Positions 29,348 to 38,900 of a stretch of DNA of 64,000 nucleotides are shown one piece after another. The stretch is from positions 186,001 through 250,000 of the forward strand of contig NZ_FCOA02000003.1 in NCBI RefSeq assembly GCF_001544875.2, given 5' to 3'. Source of the DNA: Caballeronia hypogeia. Its GTDB lineage: Bacteria; Pseudomonadota; Gammaproteobacteria; Burkholderiales; Burkholderiaceae. Under the pieces are notes generated by a model. The model was given only the letters and a program-made list of their open reading frames with translations. It was not told where the DNA came from and did not search any database. Positions within the stretch are counted from its first letter, which is position 1; each line of letters begins with the position of its first letter. A program made the position numbers and the translations under genes.

Positions 29348-31132
29348 TTACGCCGCCTGCTGCTGATACTGAATCCGATGCAAATGCGCATACAGGCCAT
29401 CCTTGCGCAGCAACTCCGCATGACTGCCCTGCTCCGCGATCCGCCCCGCCTCCATCACGAGAATGCGGTCAGCGCGCTCGATCGTCGACAGCCGATGCGC
29501 GATCACCAGCGTCGTGCGTCCTTCCATAAGCTTCTCGAGCGCCGATTGCACGTGCCGCTCCGACTCCGAATCCAGCGCTGAAGTCGCCTCGTCGAGAATC
29601 AGGATCGGCGCGTCCTTGTAGATCGCGCGGGCGATCGCCAGACGCTGGCGCTGTCCGCCCGACAGTCGCGTGCCATTGCCGCCGATCAGCGTATCGATGC
29701 CATCCGGCAACGACGCCACCACTTCCGCCAGATTCGCCGCAGCCAGCGCCGACATCACGCGCGCGCGATCCGGTGTCTGCCCATATGCGACGTTCGCCGC
29801 GATCGTGTCGTTGAAGAGCACGACATCCTGACTCACCATCGCGAGCTGGCCGCGCAGATCGTGCAGGTTGTACTCGGTGAGCGGCACGCCATCCACCAGC
29901 ACCTGTCCGCCGCGCGGATCGAAAAAGCGCGGCAGCAGATTCACGAGCGTCGTCTTGCCGCTGCCCGACGGTCCCGCGAGCGCGACCATCTCGCCCGGCG
30001 CGACCTTGAACGACACGCGATCGAGCGTCGGACGGTCGACCGAGCCATAGGAGAACGTCACGTCGCGGAATTCGACCTCGCCGCGCGCGCGCTCCAGACG
30101 CCGCCCGCCGCCTTCGGGCTCCGCGGGCTCGTCGATCAGCCCGAAGATCAGTTCCGCCGCGGTCATGCCGCGCTGCATCGGCTGGTTGATGTCGATCAGA
30201 TGCTTCAACGGGGAAATGACCAGCAACATTGACGTGACGAACGCGACGAAGCCGCCGACCGTCGTCTGGTCATTCGCCGACTGCACCACCGCGATCGTGA
30301 TGACGATGGCGAGCGCGATCGACGCGAGAAACTGCGTGAGCGGCTGCGCGAGGCCGCCCGAAACCTGCATGCGCATCGAGTAGCCGCGCAGGCGATGGCT
30401 CATCTCGGAAAAGCGGCCCATTTCGTATGGCTCGCCGTTATGCACCTTCACGACCTTGTAGCCGCCGACCGTCTCCTCGACGATATAAGACAGTTCGTTG
30501 GTGAGCGTCTGATGCTCGCGATTCAGGCGTCGCAGCCGCCGGTTGATCTTGCTGACGAGCCAGCCGATTGCCGGAAGAATGACCGCGACGATCAGCGTGA
30601 GACGCCAGTTGAGAATGAAGAGATAGCCGAGCAGGAACACGACCGTCAGCGAATCGCGTACCAGCGTGACGACTACGCCCTGAAGCACGCTCAGGATCTG
30701 ATTCACCTCGAACACGATCGCATTGATGACGGTGCTCGCCGTCTCGCGCTGGAAAAAGCCCGCGCTCGTGTGAATCATGCGGTGAAACATTTCAAGCCGC
30801 AGCTGCAGCAGGATCTTGTTCGTCACGTACGACAGGAAATATCCCGACGCGTACTGCGCCCCGCCGCGCACCAGCGCGAGGCCGATGACCGCGGCCGGGA
30901 CGAGCCATTTCGCGTGGTCGCTGCTCTTCGAGCCGAAGCCGTGGTCGAGCAGCGGCTTGAGCAGCATCGGGATGCCGGCCTCGGTGGCGGCGACGATGCC
31001 CATCGTCAGGAGGCCTAGCATCACCATGCCCATGAGCGGGCGGATATACGGCCATAGCCGCTTCATGACGGCCACCGGCGAGCTGCCCTCGCCCTCGCCG
31101 ATAGTCTTGCGCAATGTCTGCTTCTGGCTCAA
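29348..31132 (-). CDS. msbA: lipid A-core ABC flippase MsbA
   Basis: 594 residues: six membrane helices (to ~330) then an ATPase domain with Walker [14 protein letters not shown], signature [15 protein letters not shown], Walker [13 protein letters not shown] and the H-loop AHRLS. MsbA flips lipid A-core across the inner membrane. The start is TTG at 31132 ([15 protein letters not shown] follows), with GAGG 6 nt upstream. Extending to ATG 31180 gives a basic stretch unlike known N-termini; starting at the next ATG would remove the ~22 residues before the first helix region. Convergent with rng, upstream of it an O-antigen ligase-like gene. Confidence 0.93.
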   Translation of the reverse strand: MSQKQTLRKTIGEGEGSSPVAVMKRLWPYIRPLMGMVMLGLLTMGIVAATEAGIPMLLKPLLDHGFGSKSSDHAKWLVPAAVIGLALVRGGAQYASGYFLSYVTNKILLQLRLEMFHRMIHTSAGFFQRETASTVINAIVFEVNQILSVLQGVVVTLVRDSLTVVFLLGYLFILNWRLTLIVAVILPAIGWLVSKINRRLRRLNREHQTLTNELSYIVEETVGGYKVVKVHNGEPYEMGRFSEMSHRLRGYSMRMQVSGGLAQPLTQFLASIALAIVITIAVVQSANDQTTVGGFVAFVTSMLLVISPLKHLIDINQPMQRGMTAAELIFGLIDEPAEPEGGGRRLERARGEVEFRDVTFSYGSVDRPTLDRVSFKVAPGEMVALAGPSGSGKTTLVNLLPRFFDPRGGQVLVDGVPLTEYNLHDLRGQLAMVSQDVVLFNDTIAANVAYGQTPDRARVMSALAAANLAEVVASLPDGIDTLIGGNGTRLSGGQRQRLAIARAIYKDAPILILDEATSALDSESERHVQSALEKLMEGRTTLVIAHRLSTIERADRILVMEAGRIAEQGSHAELLRKDGLYAHLHRIQYQQQAA

Positions 31133-31231
31133 ATCGTGCCTCGGTTCGCGGTTTGCGTGAAGCCGTGCGGTCCGCCGCACGGGTCTTCAGGCTGAACAAA
31201 CGGCTATTTTAGTCCGTTGGGGAACGCCATC

Positions 31232-32551
31232 TCATAAACGGCGCACGGCGGGATCGGAGGGCCGGTCCGGCGCGGGCGTCGCACGCGCGGGCGGGATGCG
31301 TTGCGTCAAGCGCTCGCCGTGGCCGAGCATCAGCCCCGCGAAGCACCAGAACGCGAGCGCGGTGGTCTGCCACATGAAATCGTCGGTGGAATTTTTGGCG
31401 ATCATGCCGCCGACGAGCGCGATGCCGCCCGCGGCGAGCCACGGCACCTCGCGCCGCAGGCGCCAGAACCGCACCACGAGCGCGATCAGCAGCGCCGCCT
31501 CCAGCACGACGCCGATCACGCCCGTCTCCAGCCACGTGTTCAGGAACAGATTGTGGGCGTGCGTCAGCGCCTGCGGCTCGGCGGCCAGCAGGCGCGGCGG
31601 AATCTCCTTCCTGTACACCTCGCCCGGCAGCGGCTTGCCGAAGCCGATGCCGATCCACGTATGCGGCTCGCCCGCCTTGCCATAGAACGCCCAGAGACGC
31701 GGCCGCGTGTCGGAAGCGAGCGTGTCGCCGATGCCCTGCAGGAACGACGGCACCGGAATGTGATCGCCTTCGATGGTCACGCCATGCGCGGGAATCGGCG
31801 GCGGCGCCTTGGCGAAACGCGCCCGCGAGCTGACTTCGAGCGTGGCGACCGCCGCCACGGCGATCAGCGACAGCACGACCACCGCGAGCACCATATGCCG
31901 CCGATACAGCGGATAAAACGCGATCACGATGGTGACCAGCGCCGCGAGCCCGAAGAAGCGATTCAGCGTCGCGATGCCGATGAACAGGCTGAGCGCCACG
32001 CCCGTCACGCCGAAGACGCGCCATTTGCCGGGCAGCAGCATGCCGGTGAAGAGCGCCATCGCGAAGAGCGCGACCGTGCTCGTGTGCCCGACGCGGTTGT
32101 AGTAATGCAGCATGAAGGTGTCGGCGGTGGGCGGCTGCAGTTGCCCCCAATAGACGACGCTGATCAGCGCCACGAGCACGCAGCCGAGCCAGTGCGCGAG
32201 TACGAAGCGCTCCGCGTTCGCCGCGCGCGCGCCGAGCAGCCAGAAACCGAAGAACGCGACGAGCGGATAGCAGACTTCGTCGAGCCACGCATGCATGCTC
32301 TCGCCCCGGTACGGCGACCACGTCACCGACGCGAGCGTCCAGGCGGCCCACAGCAGCACCGGCACGACGAGCGGCCAGTGTCGCGGCGACGGCGCGCCAC
32401 GGTTCACGGCGAGCGCGATCGTGCCCACGCCCACGAACCCGAGCGCGATATTCTCGATCGCCGTCATGTGGGCGAACGTCACGACGAAAAGAATGACCGA
32501 TGCGCCGATCCAAAGGAAAACGTCCGGTCGAAGGTGCGATTTTGTTGTCAT
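31232..32551 (-). CDS. O-antigen ligase-like (WaaL/RfaL family) membrane protein
   Basis: 439 residues with about eleven hydrophobic helices and a large periplasmic loop (~235-330). The loop contains the ligase-type Arg/His residues and ends with LTHAHNLFLNTWLETGVIGV, the conserved H-N-x-x-L motif of Wzy_C/O-antigen ligase proteins. The enzyme would transfer polymer from undecaprenyl phosphate to lipid A-core. A related polymerase or other oligosaccharide ligase is possible. Its start overlaps the preceding glycosyltransferase stop by 4 bp (ATGA). Confidence 0.85.
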   Translation of the reverse strand: MTTKSHLRPDVFLWIGASVILFVVTFAHMTAIENIALGFVGVGTIALAVNRGAPSPRHWPLVVPVLLWAAWTLASVTWSPYRGESMHAWLDEVCYPLVAFFGFWLLGARAANAERFVLAHWLGCVLVALISVVYWGQLQPPTADTFMLHYYNRVGHTSTVALFAMALFTGMLLPGKWRVFGVTGVALSLFIGIATLNRFFGLAALVTIVIAFYPLYRRHMVLAVVVLSLIAVAAVATLEVSSRARFAKAPPPIPAHGVTIEGDHIPVPSFLQGIGDTLASDTRPRLWAFYGKAGEPHTWIGIGFGKPLPGEVYRKEIPPRLLAAEPQALTHAHNLFLNTWLETGVIGVVLEAALLIALVVRFWRLRREVPWLAAGGIALVGGMIAKNSTDDFMWQTTALAFWCFAGLMLGHGERLTQRIPPARATPAPDRPSDPAVRRL

Positions 32552-33681
32552 AGATCTTTCGCCAACATCTCTTCGAGCGCCGCACTCACTGCATCGAGCG
32601 ACAGGCGGCCCATGCACTCGGCGTGATCGCCGCGCCACGCGACGCAGGTGGTCTCGTTGCGATCGCAGCGGCGCACCCAGGACACGTCGCGCCGAAAAAT
32701 GAAGGGCTCGTCGCGGCACGGCATGTCGACGATGGTAACCGGCTTGAACGGCGCATCGCGCCAGAACTCGCCGGCGCCGTGAATCATCGCGTTGCCGGGG
32801 CCGAAGAGCGTCAGCGTCGGCACACCCACCATGCGGCCCAGATGCGCGACGCCCGTATCCGGGCAGACCACCGCGCGCGCGCGCGCGAACAGGTGCCACA
32901 ACTCGGCGAGCCCCACGCGGCCCGCGAAGCTCGCGTGCCGCGATTGCGGATCGATTGCGCGAATCAGCTCGACCTCGCCCGGCCCGCCGCTCCACACCGG
33001 CGTGTAGCCACGCGCTTCGACCCATTCGGCGAGCGCGCGCCAGCGCTCGTGCGGCCAGCGCTTGACCGAGGTGCTCGCTCCCGGATGCAGCACGACGTAA
33101 GGCTGCGCGAGCAGCGCCGCGTCCGCAGGAGCGAGCGTGTTCGCGGGCGTGGGCCAGTCGTCGGTGCGATAGCGGCGCGGCGGCGGCCCGTCGATCAGCG
33201 TCGCGGCGATGTCGGCCCATGCTGCGGGCTCGGGCGGATACGGATGCGATTCGTCGAGTGGCAAGTTCTTCCAGGCGGGCGTATCGCCGCCGTGACCGAC
33301 GATCCAGCGGCATTTCGCGGCAATGGCGAGCCAGGCGTGACGATTGTCCCCCGCGACGATGCCCAGATCGTACGGACCGGATTTCAGCACGGCCACGACG
33401 CTCCGGTGATCGCGCGGATCGAAGGGCAGCGCGACGGCGCCATAGGGACGCCCCGCGTAGAGCGGCACGATGGGCTTCGGACAAGTGAGCGCGATGCGCG
33501 CGTTCGGATAGCGGAAGCGCAGTTTCGCGAGGAGCGGCGTGAGCAGCAGCGTGTCGCCGAGCAGCAGATGATGCGCGATCAGGACGCTCGACACCTCGGA
33601 CGGCCGCCGGCGGAACGCCTTCAACGCAAGCTTGGGTAGCGCTCGGGCAATGATGCGTATGCGCCCGGAGAGTCGGCTCAT
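32548..33681 (-). CDS. glycosyltransferase family 9 (heptosyltransferase-like)
   Basis: 377 residues with two Rossmann-like domains. N-terminal LIAHHLLLGDTLLLTPLLAKLR resembles the heptosyltransferase I/II/III acceptor site. The C-terminal domain has VVLHPGASTSVKRWP and VVCPDTGVAHLGRMVGVPTL, the GT9 ADP-heptose-binding signatures. It adds a core sugar, probably heptose, to LPS. Which position (WaaC, WaaF or WaaQ type) is not decided. Coupled to the ligase-like gene by a 4-bp overlap. The upstream intergenic region carries a terminator and candidate small transcripts. Confidence 0.88.
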   Translation of the reverse strand: MSRLSGRIRIIARALPKLALKAFRRRPSEVSSVLIAHHLLLGDTLLLTPLLAKLRFRYPNARIALTCPKPIVPLYAGRPYGAVALPFDPRDHRSVVAVLKSGPYDLGIVAGDNRHAWLAIAAKCRWIVGHGGDTPAWKNLPLDESHPYPPEPAAWADIAATLIDGPPPRRYRTDDWPTPANTLAPADAALLAQPYVVLHPGASTSVKRWPHERWRALAEWVEARGYTPVWSGGPGEVELIRAIDPQSRHASFAGRVGLAELWHLFARARAVVCPDTGVAHLGRMVGVPTLTLFGPGNAMIHGAGEFWRDAPFKPVTIVDMPCRDEPFIFRRDVSWVRRCDRNETTCVAWRGDHAECMGRLSLDAVSAALEEMLAKDL

Positions 33682-33833
33682 AGATTCAGAACAGGATTAC
33701 TCACGCTCGGCATGCGCGCGCAATGTCAAGGGTCGATCGATGGCGGCGCGCCGGCGTCTCGCCGCGCGCTCCCGTGCCCGGGTGGAGTTCGTCTGGCCGC
33801 GCTGTTCTCATAAGTGTCGATGCGGCTCGGGAA

Positions 33834-33941
33834 ATGAAAATTCGATCCTTGATGCCGGATTTGATGGAAACCGATGTTGCCGCGATCGATCTTTTGCTTC
33901 GCGCGCCCGTAGTGCACACTATCGGGCTGCGCCCGCCCTGA
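33834..33941 (+). CDS. possible small ORF, 35 residues
   Basis: ATG 33834 preceded by CGGGAA, ending at 33941 four bases before a terminator stem. The peptide (MKIRSLMPDLMETDVAAIDL...) has a plausible composition and locally lower GC than its surroundings. The frame is open further to ATG 33723, giving 72 residues with a less natural N-terminus. No family recognised. It could also be chance reading of a non-coding transcript. Confidence 0.2.
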   Translation: MKIRSLMPDLMETDVAAIDLLLRAPVVHTIGLRPP

Positions 33942-33945
33942 CAAC

Positions 33946-33970
33946 AAAAAGAGGCCAGCGGCCTCTTTTT
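33946..33970. terminator. bidirectional rho-independent terminator
   Basis: AAAAAGAGGCC (33946-33956), loop AGC, GGCCTCTTTTT (33960-33970). Both strands end in a five-T run. It lies in a divergent intergenic region, where neither flanking gene needs a terminator, so it points to additional short transcripts. Confidence 0.8.
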
Positions 33971-34028
33971 ACGCCCGGGTCCGCGCGTGGTTCAAGCCAA
34001 CTTGAGCACGCCGAACCGGTATCTTCAG
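33946..34028 (-). ncRNA. candidate orphan small RNA (about 83 nt)
   Basis: On the minus strand an extended -10 promoter (34043-34035) would start transcription near 34028. A 27-nt hairpin follows (33985-34011: GCGTG/CACGC plus a second 5-bp helix across a small internal loop, loop TTGG), then the terminator stem ending at 33946. Promoter, hairpin and terminator fit within 100 bp and no coding frame uses them. The hairpin could instead belong to the 5' leader of the plus-strand glycosyltransferase. Confidence 0.5.
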
Positions 34029-34034
34029 GCGTGG

Positions 34035-34043
34035 ATTATACCA
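34035..34043 (-). promoter_or_regulatory. extended -10 promoter, minus strand
   Basis: Minus strand reads TGGTATAAT: a perfect TATAAT (34040-34035) with the TG of an extended -10 element. The -35 region is poor, which is usual for extended -10 promoters. It points away from the adjacent plus-strand gene. Confidence 0.5.
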
Positions 34044-34067
34044 ACACGCAAGCCCGATCGACCCCTC

Positions 34068-34829
34068 ATGCCCCGCCCCACGCTTGGCATCGCCATCATC
34101 ACCCACAACGCCGCAGCGCGGCTCGCGCAGTGCCTCGAGGCCGTCTCTTTCGCCGACGAAATCGTCGTGGTCGATGGCGGCAGCACCGACGCGACCGTGG
34201 GCATCGCCGAGAAGCATCGAGCGCGCGTGATCGAGGCGCGCGACTGGCCCGGCTTCGGCCCGCAGAAAAACCGCGCGCTCGACGCGCTCGCGACCGACTG
34301 GGTGCTCTCGATCGACGCCGACGAGATCGTGTCGCCCGAACTCGCCGATTCGATCCGCGCCGCGATCACCGACCCGCAGGCGGATGTCTACGCGGTCGAC
34401 CGGCTGTCGAGCTTCTGCGGCGTGTGGGTGCAGCACAGCGGCTGGTATCCGGACTGGATTCCGCGGCTTTTCAGGCGCGGCACTGCGCGCTTTTCGCCCG
34501 ATCTCGTGCACGAGCGGCTCGTGCTGTCGACGGCGAAGCCGGTCGTGCGCCTCTCCGGCAAGCTCATGCACTACTCCTACGAGGATTTCGAAGCGGTGTT
34601 GCGAAAGCTCGACGCCTACTCGACAGCCGGCGCGCGCCAGCGACATGCGGCGGGCAAGCGCGGCAGCTTCGGCACCGCGCTCGCACGCGGCGCGTGGGCT
34701 TTCGTGCGAACTTACGTATTGCGGCGCGGCTTCCTGGATGGCCGCGCCGGCTTCATGATCGCGGTGTTTAACGCGCAGACGGTGTATTACCGCTTCCTGA
34801 AGCTCGCGCATCTGAACGAGCCGCGCTGA
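34068..34829 (+). CDS. glycosyltransferase family 2 (WaaE/KdtX-like)
   Basis: 253 residues. GT-A fold with N-terminal LGIAIITHNAAARLAQCLE, DEIVVVDGGSTDATVGIA (nucleotide-sugar Asp) and WVLSIDADEIVSPEL with the DxD-type metal site. The remainder (HYSYEDFEAVLRKLDAYS...) matches the layout of LPS core beta-1,4-glucosyltransferase WaaE/KdtX and related enzymes. ATG 34068 was chosen; the upstream in-frame residues overlap the leader hairpin. It converges on the next gene with 6 bp between stops. Confidence 0.88.
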   Translation: MPRPTLGIAIITHNAAARLAQCLEAVSFADEIVVVDGGSTDATVGIAEKHRARVIEARDWPGFGPQKNRALDALATDWVLSIDADEIVSPELADSIRAAITDPQADVYAVDRLSSFCGVWVQHSGWYPDWIPRLFRRGTARFSPDLVHERLVLSTAKPVVRLSGKLMHYSYEDFEAVLRKLDAYSTAGARQRHAAGKRGSFGTALARGAWAFVRTYVLRRGFLDGRAGFMIAVFNAQTVYYRFLKLAHLNEPR

Positions 34830-34835
34830 AGCGTT

Positions 34836-35900
34836 TCAGCGCCGCGCGAGGATGTCGCGCGCGAGATCGAGCAGCGCGCGGACATGCGCGTCGATGCTCG
34901 TGTCGTAGAGGATCGCATCGGCCGAAACTTGGGCGCGTTCACGCCGCGTTTCGACGGCTTGTTCCACGACGCGGCGCAGATCCGCGGCGTCGCCGGGCTG
35001 GAAGACGTGCTTCGCGTGATCGGCGATCGCATCGCAGCAGCCGATGCTCGTCGGGAAGATGACCGGCGTGCCGCACATCACCGATTCGACGCCGACCAGC
35101 CCGAACGGCTCGTAGCTCGACGCGAGAATCGTGAAATCCGCCGCGCGGTATGCGTCCTCGATGTTCTTCGCGTAGCCGATATAGCGAACGTTCGCCGCCG
35201 TTTTCTCCGGCGCGCGCCCCGCGACCGCGATCACCACGTTCATGCCGGCAAGCGCCCTTTCGATCAGAGGCAGGCCTTTGCGCTCATGGCTGCTCGATGG
35301 AAACAGCAGCACGATTTCGTCGGGTTTGAAGCCGAACTGCTCGCGCAGACGCACGCGCTGCGCTGCATCGACCGGGGCGAACCGCGCGACGTCGACCGGC
35401 GGATACAGCACGCGGATCTTCGCGGAATCGATTTGATACAGCGAGCGAAGCTCGTCGCGCATCATGTCCGAATGCGCGACGATGACGTCGGCTTGCGCGT
35501 ATTGACGGCGCTCAAGCGCGATCTGCCGCGTGTCCGAACCCTTCTCGCGCCGGCCCGTCGTGCGCAGAAAACCGATATGCGTGCCGCCGCAAATGGCGAT
35601 CTCCGAGCCTTCCACGCGATTGCAGCCGATCAGCACATCGACCTTCGCCTTTTTTCGCGCGCGCTTCAGCGCCCACGAGAAATACGCATCGCGCAACTTG
35701 CCCGGCAGAAACGAAACATTGATGCGATACGGCTCGACGAGGCGGCTTTCCGGCAAGGAAGAATCGATTTTGCGCGCGAAGAACGCGGGCTTGCGCTCGC
35801 CGCCCGCGCCCGCGTGCGCGAAACCGCGCACGAGGTCCATCGCGTAACGTTCGAGGCCGCCCGAGTGCTTCAGCGCATTCGCCGAAATACCGATGCGCAT
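34836..35900 (-). CDS. glycosyltransferase family 4/GT1-type (WaaG-like)
   Basis: 354 residues with a GT-B fold. N-terminal MRIGISANALKHSGGLERYA and the C-terminal donor-binding part with FTILASSYEPFGLVGVESVM (the E-x7-E motif) are typical. LFPSSSHERKGLPLIERAL resembles the WaaG glucosyltransferase core. It would add a hexose to the LPS core. Its ATG at 35900 shares one base with the dnaE stop (TGATG), so translation is coupled to dnaE. It belongs with the LPS block on either side. Confidence 0.88.
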   Translation of the reverse strand: MRIGISANALKHSGGLERYAMDLVRGFAHAGAGGERKPAFFARKIDSSLPESRLVEPYRINVSFLPGKLRDAYFSWALKRARKKAKVDVLIGCNRVEGSEIAICGGTHIGFLRTTGRREKGSDTRQIALERRQYAQADVIVAHSDMMRDELRSLYQIDSAKIRVLYPPVDVARFAPVDAAQRVRLREQFGFKPDEIVLLFPSSSHERKGLPLIERALAGMNVVIAVAGRAPEKTAANVRYIGYAKNIEDAYRAADFTILASSYEPFGLVGVESVMCGTPVIFPTSIGCCDAIADHAKHVFQPGDAADLRRVVEQAVETRRERAQVSADAILYDTSIDAHVRALLDLARDILARR

Positions 35901-38900
35901 CAGTAGACGATTTCGATCGCGCTGCCCGCGAATTCGCCACGCAGCGCCGTGATGAGATCGTCGGTCGGCTTGACGCGCCAGGCGTCCCCCAGCCGCACCT
36001 CGCCTTCCGCGTGTTCGCTCCGATAGACGATGCTCACGTTCAGGCCGTTGGGGATCGGCGCGCTCTGACGTTCGCGGCCGTTTCGTCCGTTGTCGCGAAC
36101 CGGCGCCGGCGGCGGCTCGCTCTGAGCACCCGCCGCATGCGCTTCGAGCACGCGGCGCAAACGCCCCGCGTCGGCGTTGCCATTCATCTCGACTTTCACC
36201 GATTGCGCGTAGCGGCTGCGCGCGCGTTCGAGGTCCATCGCGGTATCGACGGTGAAGCGGATGCCGCCCGTGAACGCGTCGTTGCGCGCCTGCCCCTGCA
36301 CGACGAGCAGCTCGTCTTCCTTGAACAGCGCCTTGTTCGCTTCGAACTGTTCGTTGAACACGGTGACTTCGCACTGGCCGCTGCCGTCGTCGAGATTGAC
36401 GATCAGCATCTTGCCGCGCTGGGTCATCTGCGTGCGCATCGCGGAAATGACGCCCGCCACGAGCTTGTCGCGCCCTTCCTTCAATTCGCCAATCTTCTGG
36501 CGCACGAAACGGCGCACTTCGCCCTTGTAGGCATCGAAAAGATGGCCGGACAGATAGAAGCCGAGCGCGGTCTTTTCTTCCTGCAGGCGCTTCTTGTCGG
36601 ACCACTCGGGTTCGTCGACGTATTCGTGCTTCGCGAGCGGCGCGTCGCCCATGTCGAACAGACCAGCCTGCATGGCGTTGGCGGCGGCCTGATCGGCGGC
36701 TTCCATCGCCATTGGCACGGACGCGAGCAGTTGCGCGCGATTCGCGTGGATCGTGTCGAACGCGCCCGAGCGGATGAGCGCTTCCACCGTGCGCCGATTG
36801 ACCACGCGCCGGTCGATGCGCTCGCAGAAATCGAACAGATCGGTGAACTTGCCGTCTTCGCGCGCGCGCAGAATTTCCTCGATGGCGTTCTGCCCGCTGC
36901 CCTTCACCGCGCCGAGGCCATAGCGAATGGTCTTCGAGCGCGAACCGTCGGCTTCCGCGACCGGCTCGAAGCGATACGCCGACTGGTTGATATCCGGCGG
37001 CAGCACCGCGAGACCGTTGGTCGCGCAATCCTCGAAGAGAATCTTGACCTTGTCGGTGTCGTCCATGGCGAGCGACATGTTGGCCGCCATGAATTCCGCC
37101 GGATGATGCGCCTTCAGCCACGCGGTGTAATACGCGAGCAGCGCGTAGGCCGCCGCGTGCGACTTGTTGAAGCCATAGCCCGCGAACTTCTCCATAAGGT
37201 CGAAAATTTCGTCGGACTTCTCGCGCGTGAGGCCGTTCTTTGCCGCGCCGTCCGCGAACAGCTCGCGATGCTGCGCCATTTCCTCGGGCTTCTTCTTGCC
37301 CATCGCGCGACGCAGCAAGTCCGCGCCGCCGAGCGAGTAGCCACCGATGATCTGCGCCATCTGCATCACCTGCTCCTGATAGACCATGATGCCGTAGGTC
37401 TCTTTCAGAACGGGTTCGACGCGCGGATCCGGAAATTCCACGATCTCGCGGCCGTGCTTACGCGCGCAGAAGCTCGGAATCAGGTCCATCGGGCCCGGCC
37501 GATACAACGCCACCAGCGCGATGATGTCCTCGAAGCGGTCCGGCTGCGCGTCCTTCAGCATGCCCTGCATGCCGCGGCTTTCCAGCTGGAACACGGCGAC
37601 GGTGTTCGCCTTCTTCAGAATCGAGAACGACGCCGGATCGTCGAGCGGAACCTGCGCGAGGTTCCAGTCTTTCTTCGACGGATCGAGTCGGCGGATATAG
37701 CGCTCGGCCCAATCAAGAATCGTGAGTGTGGTCAGGCCCAGAAAGTCGAACTTCACGAGGCCGACGGCTTCGACGTCGTCCTTGTCGTACTGGCTGACGA
37801 CGCCGCCGTCTTCGCCCTGCGTGTAGAGCGGACAAAAATCCGTGAGCTTGCCCGGCGCGATCAGCACGCCGCCCGCGTGCATGCCGACGTTACGCGTCAA
37901 CCCTTCCACACGTTGCGCGAGTTCGAGCAACTGATGCACTTCGTCTTCGGAATCGAAGCGTTCCTGAAGCGCGGGCTCTTCCTTCATCGCATCCGCGATG
38001 GTGACGTGCTTGCCCGGCTTGAACGGAATCAGCTTGGCAATGCCGTCTGTGAACATGTAGCCGAGATCGAGCACGCGGCCGATGTCGCGCACCGCGGCCT
38101 TTGCCGCCATCGTGCCGAAGGTCGCGATCTGCGAGACCGCGTCCGCGCCGTACTTGCCCTTCACGTACTGAATGACGCGGTCGCGCCCTTCCTGACAGAA
38201 GTCGATATCGAAGTCGGGCATCGAAACGCGTTCCGGGTTCAGGAAGCGCTCGAACAGCAGGTTGTAGCGCAGCGGGTCGAGATCGGTGATGCCGAGCGCG
38301 TACGCGACCAGCGAACCCGCGCCCGAACCCCGGCCCGGACCGACCGGCACGCCATTGTTCTTCGCCCACATGATGAAGTCGGCGACGATCAGGAAGTAGC
38401 CCGGAAAGCCCATCTTGATGATCGTGCCGCACTCGAAATCGAGGCGCGCGTAGTACGTCTCGCGCTGCGCGTCGCGTTCGGTTTCGTCCGGATAAAGCTG
38501 TTGCAGGCGGACTTCGAGCCCTTCCTTCGACAGCTGCACGAGGTAGTCGTCGAGCGACATGCCGTCGGGTGTCGGGAACAGCGGCAGCTTCGGCTTGCCG
38601 AGTTCGAGCGTCAGATTGCAGCGCCTCGCGATCTCGACGGTGTTCGCCAGCGCGGAAGGAATGTCCGTGAACAGCGCGCACATCTCGTCCTGCGTGCGGA
38701 AAAACTGGTCTTGCGTAAAGCGCTTCTGGCGGCGCGGATTGGCCAGAATGTCGCCCTCGGAAATGCAAACGCGCGCTTCGTGCGCGGTGAAGTCATCCGG
38801 CGTCATGAACTGCATCGGGTGCGTGGCGACCACCGGCAGTTTGAGCTTCGCCGCGAGCTTGACGGCTTCCTGAATGTAGGCCTGCTCGCCCGGCTGGCCC

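Noticed and set aside
35900..37121. Extension of the GT-B glycosyltransferase into the dnaE region
   Set aside because: The frame stays open but the real N-terminus MRIGISANALK at 35900 is clear, and the upstream part is dnaE read out of frame.
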